From assembly GCA_963810525.1 (NCBI GenBank), contig CAWENB010000003.1:558001-622000 (forward strand): a stretch of DNA of 64,000 nt. Direction: 5' to 3'. The stretch's first letter is position 1; each line of letters opens with the position of its first letter. Under the pieces are notes generated by a model. The model saw only the letters and a list, made by a program, of their open reading frames with translations, was not told where the DNA came from and did not search any database. A program made the position numbers and the translations under genes. This document shows, one piece after another, positions 15,945 to 23,421 of the stretch. Source of the stretch: JAICLK01 sp963810525. Its GTDB lineage: Bacteria > Patescibacteriota > Saccharimonadia > Saccharimonadales > UBA4665.

Positions 15945-16357
15945 TCACTAAGCACGTCGGCGTGGAAAGCTTCATATTGTACGACAGCCGCTTTATCAAA
16001 GTTTTGCAGTACAGACCTGCAAGCGGCAGCAATATCACGATTGGATAGGAGCCCATTAGAGAGGTTTTTGACAAGCTTCTGAAGCACGGTTTCCGTAAGT
16101 GCTGATGCGTCGGATGCGGCTTCCGGCCGATGCTGGCAGGCTCTATATAAGCTCAAGAACAGCACTTCTCTTATGAAGGGCTTCAGTTTGCCGTTCGCGT
16201 CGTTAACGGCAAGTGATTTTGTAAAATCAATGGTTTCGGTGCTGGTGAAGATCGCGCCGCACTCAGTGCATCGCCGCCGCCGCCATACCTGATTGGCGCG
16301 CCGTTGACGGCGTGAGTTAATGACCTCGAGCGATTGGCTACAATATATACAAACCAT
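15941..16357 (-). CDS. nrdR: NrdR-like transcriptional repressor
   Basis: Zinc-finger/ATP-cone repressor of ribonucleotide reductase genes. 138 residues: an N-terminal zinc ribbon with Cys3-x2-Cys6 and Cys30-x2-Cys33 (VCIYC, RRCTECGAIFTSTE), followed by a divergent ATP-cone region (about 50-130, FIREVLFLSLYRACQHR). The first motif MVCIYC differs from the usual MKCPFC, and the cone is less conserved than in standard NrdR, so it may be an NrdR relative. It converges with the glycosyltransferase gene (4-bp overlap). Confidence 0.75.
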   Translation of the reverse strand: MVCIYCSQSLEVINSRRQRRANQVWRRRRCTECGAIFTSTETIDFTKSLAVNDANGKLKPFIREVLFLSLYRACQHRPEAASDASALTETVLQKLVKNLSNGLLSNRDIAAACRSVLQNFDKAAVVQYEAFHADVLSD

Positions 16358-16425
16358 GTCTATATATTGTCATATCGCTGAGGAAATATCCAGTGGAAAA
16401 CACCTATATTACTGTGGGAAAACTA

Positions 16426-16453
16426 AAACTACCAGGTTTATTCCTGGTAGTTT
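16426..16453 (-). terminator. Terminator after the tRNA-Val/small ORF unit
   Basis: Perfect 11-bp stem AAACTACCAGG / CCTGGTAGTTT with a 6-nt loop. Read on the minus strand it is followed by TTTAGTTTT, which fits termination of the tRNA-Val transcript. Confidence 0.7.
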
Positions 16454-16471
16454 ATAGTCATCGTTCAATCG

Positions 16472-16633
16472 TTAGCGTGAACGTCTGGCGCGGCTCAAGG
16501 GGTTCATCTCTTCGTAGAATAATTGAAACCCGTCGAGCACACTCAACTTGGTGGTACTCAAACCATGTTCCTCACTTAACCTGAAGAGTTTAGCATGTGG
16601 ATCGGGATTAAGCAAGGGTGACCAGAGTAACAT
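16472..16633 (-). CDS. Small ORF downstream of tRNA-Val (53 aa)
   Basis: 53 codons starting ATG 16633, beginning MLLWSPLLNPDPHAKL and ending with a basic tail. GAGAG precedes the ATG. It lies 23 bp after the CCA of tRNA-Val on the same strand and is closed by a good terminator, so it could be translated from the tRNA transcript. The residues look like a natural soluble helical protein, but no family is recognised; a gene remnant is the alternative. Confidence 0.4.
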   Translation of the reverse strand: MLLWSPLLNPDPHAKLFRLSEEHGLSTTKLSVLDGFQLFYEEMNPLSRARRSR

Positions 16634-16656
16634 CTCTCGATAATCGATCGGGAATC

Positions 16657-16733
16657 TGGTGGGCACGGAGGGACTTGAACCCCCGACCTCTTCCACGTCA
16701 AGGAAGCGCTCTAGCCAACTGAGCTACGTGCCC
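16657..16733 (-). tRNA. tRNA-Val (anticodon GAC)
   Basis: On the minus strand: acceptor GGGCACG / CGTGCCC, anticodon stem CTTCC/GGAAG with loop TTGACGT gives GAC, T-arm GGGG-TTCAAGT-CCCT, discriminator A and encoded CCA. Confidence 0.95.
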
Positions 16734-16765
16734 ATAGTCGCAACGACTTATTACAATACGCTAGT

Positions 16766-16933
16766 TTGATAGAAAAGGCAATTGCCGATGTATATCATGG
16801 ACGATATGGCACTACCGAGGAGGCGTACTACGGAATGTCCGGAGATATCACGAGGAGCATACTAAGCATAAATATTATCCACAGTAAGGAGTGTAGAAAA
16901 GACAATAAGATTTTACTAGCCATATTGTACTGA
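16766..16933 (+). CDS. Possible small protein (55 aa) or gene remnant
   Basis: TTG-initiated frame of 55 codons (IEKAIADVYHGRYGTTEEAY and onward). TACAAT at 16752-16757 ends 8 nt before the TTG. Composition looks protein-like, but there is no recognised domain and the 3' end is AT-rich. I am unsure whether it is expressed. Confidence 0.3.
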   Translation: MIEKAIADVYHGRYGTTEEAYYGMSGDITRSILSINIIHSKECRKDNKILLAILY

Positions 16934-16984
16934 CCTTGCTATAGTAGTTGTTAGGTGAAGTTTTGCGATGTGTTATAATACATA

Positions 16985-17206
16985 TCGAGCAGTGAAGTGG
17001 CCTCACCAACCACAGAGCTTCGCGGGCAGTAGTACGTGCGTTAACGTGGCTACATAAGAGCCTTTTCAAGCAAAATTGTTTTGAAATGGAAGTCCGGTGG
17101 AACCGCCCGCATTTTGCGACCCTCCCAAAACGCAAATCGCGGGTCCGAGACGCTTAGATTGAATGCAATTGCGAGAGTATTCAATCCAGGCGTCTTTTGT
17201 TTTTTA
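16985..17206 (+). promoter_or_regulatory. T-box-like riboswitch leader of thrS with terminator
   Basis: A TATAAT at 16974-16979 starts a leader of about 340 nt before thrS. It contains GGTGGAACCGC at 17096-17106, which matches the conserved T-box that binds the tRNA acceptor end, followed by a hairpin CCCGC...GCGGG and then a strong terminator (AGACGC at 17148 pairing with GCGTCT at 17190-17195, inner stem GATTGAAT/ATTCAATC, tail TTTTGTTTTTT to 17206). Uncharged tRNA-Thr would be the expected signal. I could not assign the specifier codon or a full Stem I, and the competing antiterminator is not proven. Confidence 0.55.
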
Positions 17207-17327
17207 TAGCGGACTCACCAAACGGCACGTTTTTAAGTGAAATTGCTCGCTTCGATGATCTAATTTCACGCAAACCGCATCCGTGTTCAGAAGCCTTTAC
17301 TAGCCTTTATTAAATAGGAGTAAAAAC

Positions 17328-19172
17328 ATGAGTGACAAAGACGACAATACCTACGCCATGAGGCACAGCCTGGCGCATATTATGGCCTCGGCAATTCAGC
17401 GTTTGTGGCCGGATACGAAATTCGGCGTGGGCCCGGTAGTAGAAAATGGCTTTTATTATGATATCGAGAATCCGAGCAATAAGATCTCCGAGGAAGATTT
17501 ACCGCTAATTGAAAAGGAGATGCAAAAGATAATCGCGGCTAGAGAGCCGTTCGAGCGGTTTGAAATGCCGATTGGCGAGGCGATCACATGGGCAAAGAAA
17601 TACGGGCAGCCGTTTAAGCTCGAGCTGTTGAACGACCTTAAGCGCTCGGGCACGACGATCGCGAAAGATCTGGACGCCGCCGAGCTCGGGCTCGAAGCCG
17701 GTGAGCCAAGTAAAGTAGAGAAAGTATCATTCTATCGAAACGGAGACTTCACGGATTTGTGCCGCGGACCGCACGTCGAATCAACCGATAAAGTCGGCGC
17801 GTTTAAGCTTATGCGCGTGTCCGGCGCTTATTGGCGCGGCGACGAAAAGAAGCCGCAAATGCAGCGGATTTACGGTGTCGCCTTCGGGACTGAAAAAGAA
17901 CTGAAGCAATATCTTGCCATGCTTGAAGAGGCTAAAAAACGAGATCACCGCAAGCTCGGTCAGGAGCTTGACCTCTTTGTATTTTCGGACTTGGTCGGCT
18001 CGGGTTTGCCGCTGTTTACGCCGCGCGGGACGGTGCTTCGCGACGAGGTAGCCCGTTTCTCTAACGAACTGCGCGAGCGTATCGGTTTCCAAAAAGTTAC
18101 TATTCCGCATATTACGAAACGAGCTTTATATGAAACATCAGGACATTGGGCGAAGTTTGGCGACGAGCTCTTTTTGGTTAAGAGCCAAGAAACTAACGAT
18201 AATTTAGTACTAAAGCCAATGAACTGCCCGCATCACACGCAAATCTTTGCCTCGCAGACGCGCAGTTACCGTGACTTACCGATACGTTATCTGGATACGA
18301 CGATGGTGTACCGTGATGAGAAGACCGGCGAGCTTGGCGGTTTGAGCCGAGTACGATCGATCACTCAAGATGACAGCCACGCGTTTTGCCGTCCGGATCA
18401 AATTCGTGAAGAGATTGATGCGCTGCTGGGAGTTGCCCGTGAGCTGTACGAAACAGTAGGTATGAAACTGCGCGTACGTTTATCGTATCGCGACGACAGT
18501 GAGGCGTACTTAGGCGATGCCAAGCTCTGGGCATCCGCTCAGTCACAACTGAAAAAAGCCACTGAGGACAACCGGCTAGAATACTTTGAACAAGAAGGGG
18601 AGGCGGCCTTTTACGGACCCAAGATTGATTTTATGGCTACCGACGCTATTGGACGTGAGCATCAGGTGGCGACGGTGCAGCTGGATTTTGTTATGCCGCA
18701 GCGATTTGGTCTGGAATACATCGGTGAGGACGGCGCGGCGCATCAGCCGGTCATGATTCACTGCGCGCTTTTGGGCTCAATCGAGCGGTTCCTGAGTGTT
18801 TATATCGAGCACACGGCCGGGAAGTTTCCGGTATGGTTGGCTCCGGAGCAAATCCGCTTGCTCACAGTCAACCAAGAGGAAAAAACTGTCGCCTTTGCCG
18901 AAAAGCTTGCTGATCGAGCCAAAGCTCTCGGCCTGCGCCTGAAAGTTGACAACGCCAATGAATCGGTCGGCAAGAAAATCCGGAATGCCGAGCTCATGAA
19001 GGTCCCATACGTGGTTGTAGTCGGCGAAAAAGAAATTGACACCGGTGAGCTCGTGCCACGAGTGCGCGGTGATATCGAGGTTAGTGCGAGCCACGAGCCG
19101 CACACGGTCGAGGAATTCCTGAAGACTATTGCCCACGACGCAAAGTTGCGCGTTAGTAAATCTTCGTTGTAG
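17328..19172 (+). CDS. thrS: Threonyl-tRNA synthetase
   Basis: Charges tRNA-Thr and edits Ser-tRNA-Thr. The 614-residue protein starts directly at the editing domain: HSLAH gives His13 and His17, with Cys145 and His149 in DLCRGPHV. It lacks the N-terminal TGS domain (about 60 residues) of longer ThrRS proteins. The class II catalytic domain has MNCPHH (zinc Cys300), motif 2 around YRDEKTGELGGLSRVRSITQ and zinc His351 in DDSHAF, with a third zinc His in MIHCALLGS; the anticodon-binding domain is about 515-605. AGGAG lies 8 nt before ATG. Expression is probably controlled by the T-box-like leader upstream. The alkyltransferase-like gene follows by 8 bp. Confidence 0.97.
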   Translation: MSDKDDNTYAMRHSLAHIMASAIQRLWPDTKFGVGPVVENGFYYDIENPSNKISEEDLPLIEKEMQKIIAAREPFERFEMPIGEAITWAKKYGQPFKLELLNDLKRSGTTIAKDLDAAELGLEAGEPSKVEKVSFYRNGDFTDLCRGPHVESTDKVGAFKLMRVSGAYWRGDEKKPQMQRIYGVAFGTEKELKQYLAMLEEAKKRDHRKLGQELDLFVFSDLVGSGLPLFTPRGTVLRDEVARFSNELRERIGFQKVTIPHITKRALYETSGHWAKFGDELFLVKSQETNDNLVLKPMNCPHHTQIFASQTRSYRDLPIRYLDTTMVYRDEKTGELGGLSRVRSITQDDSHAFCRPDQIREEIDALLGVARELYETVGMKLRVRLSYRDDSEAYLGDAKLWASAQSQLKKATEDNRLEYFEQEGEAAFYGPKIDFMATDAIGREHQVATVQLDFVMPQRFGLEYIGEDGAAHQPVMIHCALLGSIERFLSVYIEHTAGKFPVWLAPEQIRLLTVNQEEKTVAFAEKLADRAKALGLRLKVDNANESVGKKIRNAELMKVPYVVVVGEKEIDTGELVPRVRGDIEVSASHEPHTVEEFLKTIAHDAKLRVSKSSL

Positions 19173-19180
19173 GAGCAGGC

Positions 19181-19531
19181 ATGTCGCGGGTAGATGAAGT
19201 ATTTAAACAGCGGGTCTATGATTTAGTGGCAAGAATTCCGAAGGGCCGCGTCATGACCTATGGGCAAATTGCGACTCTTTGTGGCGAACCGCGGGCAGCT
19301 TGGGAAGTGGGGCAAATAGCCCATTTCGGTCCGACCGATTTGCCCTGGCAACGGGTTGTGAACAAGCAAGGCGGCCTGGCCAGGGGTTTCGGCTGGGGCG
19401 GCATCACGACTCACAAACAATTGCTTGAAGAAGACGGGGTTGAAGTGTCCGAAGATTACAAAATAGATGTAAAGTCTCTCTTATGGCAACCAAAACCAGA
19501 AGATCAGCAGCAATTCGGGCTTTTGTCGTAG
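19181..19531 (+). CDS. Alkyltransferase-like protein (ATL)
   Basis: 116 residues with the MGMT/Ada C-terminal fold (VYDLVARIPKGRVMTYGQIA). The methyl-acceptor box PCHRV reads PWQRV (Pro55-Trp56), so it cannot remove alkyl groups itself; ATL proteins bind O6-alkylguanine, bend DNA and call in nucleotide excision repair. The Arg finger region (GFGWGGITTHKQLLEEDGV) is present. GGAG precedes ATG 19181. It is 8 bp after thrS and probably shares its transcript. Confidence 0.9.
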   Translation: MSRVDEVFKQRVYDLVARIPKGRVMTYGQIATLCGEPRAAWEVGQIAHFGPTDLPWQRVVNKQGGLARGFGWGGITTHKQLLEEDGVEVSEDYKIDVKSLLWQPKPEDQQQFGLLS

Positions 19532-19761
19532 TCGTGTCGCTGCTTGTGACTATTGCAATGACACCCTATAAGGGTAGACTTGCGGATATGATTCAAAGCT
19601 ACATGACCGTGAATTGCGGTGCCTGCATTAATGGAACATGCACTTTGCCGACTTGTTCCCCCGCGGCCGCTCAAATAATTCCATGTATATTAGTCTTTCC
19701 TGGCGTGGTTGCAGTGATGACTAGCGGTATCATACGTATTTTTATTTTACGACACAAATAA
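19483..19761 (+). CDS. Small membrane protein with central cysteines
   Basis: 92 residues: basic start, hydrophobic helix (about 10-27), a Cys-rich outer loop (VNCGACINGTCTLPTC, four Cys) and a second helix (about 63-85). The loop could bind metal or form disulfides. Its start overlaps the ATL gene by 49 bp, and TAAAGT lies 8 nt upstream, so it may have its own leaderless message. The last base is shared with the miaA start (TAATG). Family not recognised. Confidence 0.6.
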   Translation: MATKTRRSAAIRAFVVVVSLLVTIAMTPYKGRLADMIQSYMTVNCGACINGTCTLPTCSPAAAQIIPCILVFPGVVAVMTSGIIRIFILRHK

Positions 19762-20633
19762 TGAATCAAGCCCAAAAGCCTTTGGTAGTGATTGTCGGAG
19801 AAACAGCTTCGGGAAAGTCTAGACTTGCGATGCTGCTGGCAGAGCAGTTTAATGGTGAGATTGTGGCCGCGGATTCGTGGACGGTTTACCGGGGTTTCGA
19901 CATCGGCACGGCCAAACCAAGCGCAGAAGAGCGGGCCAGAGTGCCGCACTATTTGCTTGATATCGCAGATCCACGGGTCGGTTTCAACGCTGCCGAATAC
20001 AAGAGATTAGCACTGGCGGCGATCGATGATATTTCGGATCGGGGCAAATTGCCGATTCTGGTTGGCGGAACCGGCCTGTATATCGATAGTGTGCTTTTTG
20101 ACTACAGTTTTCTGCCTCATACCGCGCCGGAAATTCGTACGGAATTAAACAGTCTGAGCATCGAAGAGCTTATAGAAAGGGCGTGCGGAGCTGGTCTCGA
20201 CACATTGGGAATCGATTTGCGCAATAAGCGACGAATTATTAGATTGATTGAAACCAACGGTGCCCGAGCCGACCGCGCCGGACTTCGGCGAGATACGCTG
20301 GTTATCGGTCTGCAAGCTCTCGGCCAAGGTTTGCGCGAGCGCGTGGTTACTCGGGTAGACGCAATGATCGCTGCTGGGTTAGAAGATGAGGTCAGGGGTC
20401 TGGTTAGTAAGTATGGTTGGGGTGTTGAACCTATGAAGGGCATAGGCTACCGCGAATTCCATGACTACTTTGACGGCACGCAAACATTGGGACAGACTCG
20501 CGAGCGCATCGTTAGTGCCACTATGAGTCTGGCCAAGCGTCAGCGCACCTGGTTCAAACGCAACAAAGGTATTCACTATATCAGTGAACGGGCAAAAGCT
20601 GTAGATTTAGTAACAACGTTCTTGAACAAATAA
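19761..20633 (+). CDS. miaA: tRNA dimethylallyltransferase
   Basis: Adds the isopentenyl group from DMAPP to A37 of tRNAs reading UNN codons. 290 residues, close to the family norm. The P-loop GETASGKS is at 13-20, followed by ADSWTVYRGFDIGTAKPS, HYLLDI, GGTGLYI and the C-terminal KRQRTWFKRN, all typical. ATG 19761 overlaps the previous stop by one base. Since no isoprenoid pathway genes are seen here, DMAPP may be scavenged or made elsewhere. Confidence 0.96.
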   Translation: MNQAQKPLVVIVGETASGKSRLAMLLAEQFNGEIVAADSWTVYRGFDIGTAKPSAEERARVPHYLLDIADPRVGFNAAEYKRLALAAIDDISDRGKLPILVGGTGLYIDSVLFDYSFLPHTAPEIRTELNSLSIEELIERACGAGLDTLGIDLRNKRRIIRLIETNGARADRAGLRRDTLVIGLQALGQGLRERVVTRVDAMIAAGLEDEVRGLVSKYGWGVEPMKGIGYREFHDYFDGTQTLGQTRERIVSATMSLAKRQRTWFKRNKGIHYISERAKAVDLVTTFLNK

Positions 20634-20671
20634 CTTTTCTTGCGACACATTAGTTCTGCTACAATAGCACC

Positions 20672-21280
20672 ATGATTGAGCAACTCTTTGGGTCTAAAAC
20701 AAGGGTAAAATTATTGCGGCTTTTCTACGGTAACCCGAACCGTTCATTTTATGTTCGTGAAATTACTCGGAAAATCGACGAACAAATCAACTCGGTACGC
20801 CGGGAGCTCGCCAATTTGTTGTCGATCGGAATCATTACATCCGACACCGTTAATAACCGACTCTACTACGAAGTGAATCAGAAATTCGCGTTCTATGCGC
20901 CGCTGCTGGCGATATTCGGCGGGAAAGCCGATGTGCCAGCTGTGGCGAGTGAGAGCAGACAAGCGGTAGCGGTGGCTACAAGCAGCGAGCCAGCAGAGAT
21001 CAAGGCGCTTGGCAATGTAGAACTGGCACTGTACACTGGACAATTTACACGAGATGAATCAACGGGTATTGATCTGCTCATTGTCGGCAACGTGAACCCG
21101 AACAAGCTCCAGAAATTTGTGACCGAACTGGAAGTCAAAGAGGGTAAAGAGATCCGGTATGCGCTTTTCAGCCTTGATGAATACAGGTATCGCGAGCAGA
21201 TAAACGACCGCTTTGCTATGAACATACGCAGTGCTAAAAAGCAGGTATTGGTCGATAAACAGCATTTACTAGATTTTTAG
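20672..21280 (+). CDS. Winged-helix regulator with C-terminal nucleotidyltransferase-like domain
   Basis: 202 residues. Residues 1-75 form an ArsR/MarR-like winged helix (MIEQLFGSKTRVKLLRLFYG, REITRKIDEQINSVRRELAN). The C-terminal half (GIDLLIVGNVNPNKLQKFV and after) resembles the minimal nucleotidyltransferase fold often fused to such helices in Patescibacteria and Archaea. TACAAT (20660-20665) ends 6 nt before ATG: leaderless. It is followed 22 bp later by an MBL-fold gene, perhaps its target operon. Confidence 0.75.
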   Translation: MIEQLFGSKTRVKLLRLFYGNPNRSFYVREITRKIDEQINSVRRELANLLSIGIITSDTVNNRLYYEVNQKFAFYAPLLAIFGGKADVPAVASESRQAVAVATSSEPAEIKALGNVELALYTGQFTRDESTGIDLLIVGNVNPNKLQKFVTELEVKEGKEIRYALFSLDEYRYREQINDRFAMNIRSAKKQVLVDKQHLLDF

Positions 21281-21302
21281 CGAACAGGGAGGAGAAGTAG
21301 CC

Positions 21303-21929
21303 ATGGACATACAATTTTTCGGGGCAAACTGCGTAAGCCTGGCACACCAGGGAGTACGCGTGGTGGTAGATGACAATCTGGCCGACCTTGGCGCCAAATC
21401 AATTACAAAAGCCGGCGATATAGCCTTGTTCACGGGAGTGCACGGCGTGCCCGGTGTTGAGACAAAGTTAACGCTTGATTCACCGGGTGAATATGAGGTT
21501 TCGAGTTTCTCGATTTATGGTATTCCGGCCAGGGCTCACATCGACGAGGAAGATAAGCAGGATGCCACTATGTACCGTATTGTTGCCGGTGACGTCCGAG
21601 TGTTGGTAACGGGGCACATTTATCCTGAGTTGAGCGAAGACCAGCTCGAAAAAATCGGAATGATCGACGTTCTAGTGGTACCGGTCGGCGGAAATGGGTA
21701 TACGCTTGATCCGGGCGGCGCGCTGCATTTGCTCAAGGAAATCGAACCGAAGATGATCATTCCAACTCATTTTGCTGACAATGCATTGCAATTCCCAGTG
21801 CCGCAGCAGTCGCTCGATGATGCGCTTAAAAACTTGGCCATGGAGCCAGCACAAACCGTGACGAAGCTAAAATTAAAATTAAGCGAATTTGGTGAAAGCC
21901 TGCAGTTGGTGGTACTTGAGTGCGGCTAA
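21303..21929 (+). CDS. Metallo-beta-lactamase-fold hydrolase (UlaG-like)
   Basis: 208 residues with the overall MBL layout of the L-ascorbate-lactonase/UlaG group: DIQFFGANCVSLAHQGVRVV at the start, LDSPGEYEVSSFSIYGIP, VLVVPVGGNGYTLDP and MIIPTHF. The usual HxHxDH zinc motif is not intact (only VTGHI and PTHF His residues remain), so metal binding or catalysis may be lost or changed. GGAGG is about 10 nt before ATG. Likely in one operon with the winged-helix gene. Confidence 0.8.
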   Translation: MDIQFFGANCVSLAHQGVRVVVDDNLADLGAKSITKAGDIALFTGVHGVPGVETKLTLDSPGEYEVSSFSIYGIPARAHIDEEDKQDATMYRIVAGDVRVLVTGHIYPELSEDQLEKIGMIDVLVVPVGGNGYTLDPGGALHLLKEIEPKMIIPTHFADNALQFPVPQQSLDDALKNLAMEPAQTVTKLKLKLSEFGESLQLVVLECG

Positions 21930-21983
21930 CATTTGACATAAAAAAACAGCCAGCCTGCCGTCAAATTTTAATTGCCGGCAATT

Positions 21984-22184
21984 TTATTTAGCGGTTGTCA
22001 GCAAGCCCTTTTTCTTGAGCGTGCGAATGGCCTGTGTGCTAATCTTTAGCTTAACCTTTTTGCCGTCGACCACAACTGTCTTGGACTGCAAGTTTGGCTT
22101 CCAGACCTTTTTGGTGTGGCGCTGCGAAAAGCTGACGTTATTACCGAACTGTTTGCCTTTACCGGTGAGTTCACATTTCTGCAT
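21984..22184 (-). CDS. rpmB: 50S ribosomal protein bL28
   Basis: 66 residues, normal for bL28: MQKCELTGKGKQFGNNVSFS at the start and KLKISTQAIRTLKKKGL at the end. Three of the usual zinc-form Cys residues are missing, so it is the zinc-free type. A TACAAT -10 box lies upstream on the minus strand (near 22212). It converges with the MBL-fold gene. Confidence 0.95.
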   Translation of the reverse strand: MQKCELTGKGKQFGNNVSFSQRHTKKVWKPNLQSKTVVVDGKKVKLKISTQAIRTLKKKGLLTTAK

Positions 22185-22268
22185 AATTTTTCTCGAAGTT
22201 CAGGATTTTATTGTAACTGATTCATCTCTGTAAGTCAATCGCCGCGAGCTGCTATACTATTACGCAGT

Positions 22269-22889
22269 ATGTTGTTTGGCGGAATTACGATTACCAAAGC
22301 GCTGGTGCTGCTGATATCCTTGATAATCTCGATGGTCATTCACGAGTTCATGCACGCCTTCGTCGCGTTTAAGCTCGGCGACACTACAGCGATGGAGCAT
22401 GGCAGGCTGAGCTTCAACCCCCTGAAACACATTGATCCATTCATGACCATTATTCTGCCAGTAATCACGCTGCTGATATTTCAAATTCCGTTTCTGGCGG
22501 CCAAACCGGTGCCGTTTAACCCGTCACGGCTGAAATTTGACGATTATGGTGCGGCGCTTGTGGCCGCCGCCGGGCCGGCTACCAACATTGTGCTGGCGCT
22601 TATAGCGGCGATAATACTCCACCAAATTCCGGTCGGAGCTTTTTTTGGATACGCGATTAGTACCTTTGCCAGCCTTAACGTCGCCCTTTTTATTTTTAAC
22701 TCGGTGCCGATTCCGCCGCTTGACGGTTCACGGGTACTCTACGCCTTTGCTCCCGATGCGGTACGGGCACTTTTCGATCAGATTGAGCCGTACGGTTTTT
22801 TTATTATACTGGTGCTGTTGTACATGCATGGCTTCAACGGGCTATATACCCTCGACCAAATGGTTATCAATTTTCTGAATAATATTTGA
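22269..22889 (+). CDS. Site-2 protease family (M50) membrane metalloprotease
   Basis: Intramembrane zinc protease. The 206-residue protein has several helices; HEFMH (His25, Glu26, His29) is the catalytic motif and NSVPIPPLDGSR gives the third ligand Asp (about 155). No PDZ domain is present, as in the short Rip/YwhC-like group. TATACT is 10 nt before ATG 22269. Substrates unknown, perhaps anti-sigma factors or signal peptides. Confidence 0.92.
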   Translation: MLFGGITITKALVLLISLIISMVIHEFMHAFVAFKLGDTTAMEHGRLSFNPLKHIDPFMTIILPVITLLIFQIPFLAAKPVPFNPSRLKFDDYGAALVAAAGPATNIVLALIAAIILHQIPVGAFFGYAISTFASLNVALFIFNSVPIPPLDGSRVLYAFAPDAVRALFDQIEPYGFFIILVLLYMHGFNGLYTLDQMVINFLNNI

Positions 22890-22941
22890 AGAATTTGCTT
22901 CGGAGTTTTCCGAGGGTAGAAGTAGGCTGTATAATAGGTGC

Positions 22942-23085
22942 TAAGGCTGGTGTTGCCGATAAATGATTATCTGATTAATCAAAACAATAGGGAGCTCAAT
23001 ATTTTTAACAGCCGTGGTTGTTAAGTGCGAGCACCCACCTGCAGTTCATGCGGGTTAATCATTTTGGCACGCCGCCTTTTTGGTT
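22942..23085 (+). ncRNA. ssrS: Structured small RNA, probably 6S-like
   Basis: TATAAT at 22930-22935 starts a transcript of about 140 nt with no ORF. A long closing stem joins GGTGTTGCC...AAATGATTA (22949-22969) with TAATCATTT...GGCACGCC (23056-23076), followed by TTTTT. Inside are a hairpin ACCTGCA-gttca-TGCGGGT and AACA...TGTT, and the stretch GAGCACCCACCTGC resembles 6S RNAs. A rod with an open central bubble is the 6S layout, which binds RNA polymerase. Identity as 6S is not proven. Bases 23090-23230 hold nothing else that I can see. Confidence 0.55.
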
Positions 23086-23230
23086 TAATGAAAAAAGTTC
23101 CCGAGCCTAATTAAAAAGATTTCCGCAAAATGCTTTAGTATTCTGTACGATGAGGAAGGGCTGCAAGGGATTTAGTGTTAATTATGGCAATTAAAACGCC
23201 AGTGATACTAGGTTGAAAACGATTCTAACT

Positions 23231-23307
23231 TGGTCGGGGTGACAGGACTTGAACCTGCGACCTCACGGCCCCCAGCCGTACGCGCTAGCCAACTGCGCCA
23301 CACCCCG
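23231..23307 (-). tRNA. tRNA-Pro (anticodon GGG)
   Basis: On the minus strand: acceptor CGGGGTG / CACCCCG starting with C as usual for Pro, anticodon stem TACGG/CCGTG with loop CTGGGGG gives GGG, T-arm CAGG-TTCAAGT-CCTG, encoded CCA. Confidence 0.94.
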
Positions 23308-23421
23308 AAAATGAGACAAATCTAGAGTTTTGTCACAATTAGTTTCTCGGAAATTTCTTTGCGACGCTTGTATTCTAGCGCATTCTCGAAGGTACGGCTA
23401 GGGCGTGGTAAGATTAAACTC

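Noticed and set aside
16875..17135. 86-codon minus-strand frame
   Set aside because: Lies across the T-box-like leader and has a composition unlike the real proteins.
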